Shown piece by piece: positions 13,181-14,282 of a stretch of 14,282 bases of DNA. The notes under the pieces are model-generated. The model worked only from the letters and a program-made list of their open reading frames with translations. It was not told the origin of the DNA and made no database searches. The DNA is from Candidatus Poribacteria bacterium (lineage in GTDB: Bacteria; Poribacteria; WGA-4E; PCPOR2b): positions 1-14,282 of the forward strand of contig JAPUIP010000574.1 in assembly GCA_027296925.1 (NCBI GenBank). The letters run 5' to 3'. Positions within the stretch are counted from its first letter, which is position 1, and every line of letters starts with the position of its first letter. Made by a program: the position numbers and the translations under genes.

Positions 13181-14282
13181 ATGACCAAACAGATAAGGAG
13201 TAACCATCAGCCCTTCTCTCGACCGTATCCGATTCGGCTGCAACTTTCCTTTATATTCTATTTCGCCGTTATTGTTTTGCCACTGTTTGCACAAACGCCA
13301 GAACGGATTCGCGGTTTTACAGCCGCCAACTCGATTGAGCAGAAAAACCATGAAGAGGCATTGAAGCGGCTTACCTCTCCCGAAATGTGCCGGCGGGAGT
13401 TGCGTCGCTTGACAGAAGAGCCACATCTGGCTGGTACTGCGAACAGCCATCAGATCGCGCAATATCTCTACAATAAATATCAGGAATACGGGTTGGAAGC
13501 GCAAATCTATGAGTACACGGTTTATCTGCCCTACCCGCTTGAGATTCAGGTCGAAATGGTTGCACCGACGTACTACCAGGCAATTGGGAAGGAAGGCGTC
13601 TGGGAGTGGGACAAGGACTCCTATGAAACCAACATCATCCCGGGCTACAATGCCTATTCACCGGACGGTGATGTAACCGCGGATTTGGTCTATGTTAACA
13701 GAGGGCTGCCTGATGATTATGATCGGTTAGCAGAGATGGGCATTTCTGTTGAGGGCAAAATCGCCATAGCAAGATATGGGGACAGCTATCGTGGGGTCAA
13801 AGCGAAAGTGGCGGGAGAACACGGCGCCGCCGGCTTGATTATCTACTCGGATCCGGCAAATGATGGATACATGAAGGGAGATGTTTACCCGCGCGGCCCC
13901 TGGCGTTCAGCGGACGCGATTCAGCGAGGGACGGTCAAGTATATTTTCCAGCATGCCAGTGATCCATTGACGCCGGGGTGGGCATCGACAAAGGACGCCC
14001 AGCGGATACCAATTTCGGAAGCCACAGATCTCCCCAAGATTCCCGTTGTGCCACTGGCGTACCGGGATGCGGAACCACTGCTCAGGGCTTTGGCAGGCGC
14101 CAACGTCCCGGAAGGTTGGCAGGGAGGATTGCCCTTTGCCTACCATACCGGACCAGGTCCCGCAAAAGTGCATCTCAAAGTCCGTAGCGAGCACAAAAAT
14201 CGCCCGATCTATAATGTAATCGCCAAGCTACCGGGCTCGGATATGCCAGATCAATGGGTGATCCTCGGCAACCACCATGATG
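13181..14282 (+). CDS. Secreted M28 metallopeptidase, glutamate carboxypeptidase II-like (partial)
   Basis: The frame is open from ATG 13181 to the window end (367 codons), with an in-frame stop at 13163-13165 just upstream. A signal peptide is evident (hydrophobic core FIFYFAVIVLPLFA, cleavage likely before QTPE at residue 38). Next come the M28B start (ELRRLTEEPHLAGTANSHQI, then AQYLYNKYQEYGLEA) and a protease-associated domain (ADLVYVNRGLPDDYDRLAEM, GKIAIARYG, AAGLIIYSDP, DVYPRGPWRSADAIQRG). The peptidase core begins at RPIYNVIAKLPGSD. It ends at WVILGNHHD, whose first His matches the first zinc ligand of the family (GxHxD). The rest of the zinc site and the dimerisation domain lie beyond the window. 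Homologues are exported di-/carboxypeptidases of about 700 residues. AAAGG lies 10 nt before the ATG. Confidence 0.92.
   Translation, partial: MTKQIRSNHQPFSRPYPIRLQLSFIFYFAVIVLPLFAQTPERIRGFTAANSIEQKNHEEALKRLTSPEMCRRELRRLTEEPHLAGTANSHQIAQYLYNKYQEYGLEAQIYEYTVYLPYPLEIQVEMVAPTYYQAIGKEGVWEWDKDSYETNIIPGYNAYSPDGDVTADLVYVNRGLPDDYDRLAEMGISVEGKIAIARYGDSYRGVKAKVAGEHGAAGLIIYSDPANDGYMKGDVYPRGPWRSADAIQRGTVKYIFQHASDPLTPGWASTKDAQRIPISEATDLPKIPVVPLAYRDAEPLLRALAGANVPEGWQGGLPFAYHTGPGPAKVHLKVRSEHKNRPIYNVIAKLPGSDMPDQWVILGNHHD

Noticed and set aside
1..14282. CRISPR array, tRNA, rRNA, prophage or complete insertion sequence
   Set aside because: No regularly spaced repeats, cloverleaf sequences, rRNA motifs, transposase or phage structural genes were seen on either strand.

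Overview
The window looks like chromosomal DNA from a bacterium with a Gram-negative-type envelope. It encodes three predicted lipoproteins, a signal peptide peptidase joined to a beta-barrel-like domain, a YibQ-type deacetylase-fold protein and a secreted M28 peptidase. Base composition is balanced, spacing is loose, most genes have clear Shine-Dalgarno sites, and several intergenic stretches hold hairpins or mobile-element-like sequence. No rRNA, tRNA, CRISPR array, complete insertion sequence or phage gene is visible. The lineage cannot be fixed by eye. Xylose-isomerase-like and short-chain-dehydrogenase genes plus dispersed hairpin repeats would suit an uncultivated phylum such as Poribacteria, but this is only an impression.

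Layout. Positions 1-949 (minus) hold a broken mosaic of surface-glycan genes: the start of a family-2 glycosyltransferase, a short CgeB-like glycosyltransferase piece, a SAM-methyltransferase core and the middle of a GT4 glycosyltransferase, packed together with frame changes. At 1078-1842 (plus) is a sugar phosphate isomerase/epimerase. At 1960-2112 (minus) is the start of a four-helix-bundle (23S intervening-sequence) protein that is cut short. At 2211-4937 (plus) is pyruvate, phosphate dikinase, closed by a strong terminator. It converges with a YibQ-family protein (5073-5954, minus).

The next block is entirely on the minus strand. A TIG/Ig-like/LysM lipoprotein (6920-7840) and an Arg/Gln-rich putative lipoprotein (6223-6837) form a likely operon, with a consensus promoter at 7916-7944 and a terminator at 6157-6189. 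Just upstream of that promoter lies a MITE-like element of about 137 bp flanked by a 12-bp direct repeat, followed by paired REP-like hairpins. Then comes sppA (8230-10575).

Divergent from sppA is an AbrB/VapB-type antitoxin with a PIN-domain VapC toxin (10752-11377, plus). It has its own near-consensus promoter, and a large dyad, probably its operator, lies over the transcription start. An SDR oxidoreductase (11374-12150) and a TPR lipoprotein (12227-12820) follow on the minus strand. A glutamate-carboxypeptidase-II-like M28 peptidase (13181 onward, plus) runs off the right edge.

Functionally the window is mostly housekeeping metabolism (PPDK) plus cell-envelope genes, with accessory or decaying pieces between them. 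I see no coherent new multi-gene system. The most unusual features are the glycan-gene mosaic, the MITE-like insertion, the barrel-SppA fusion and the operator of the toxin-antitoxin pair.
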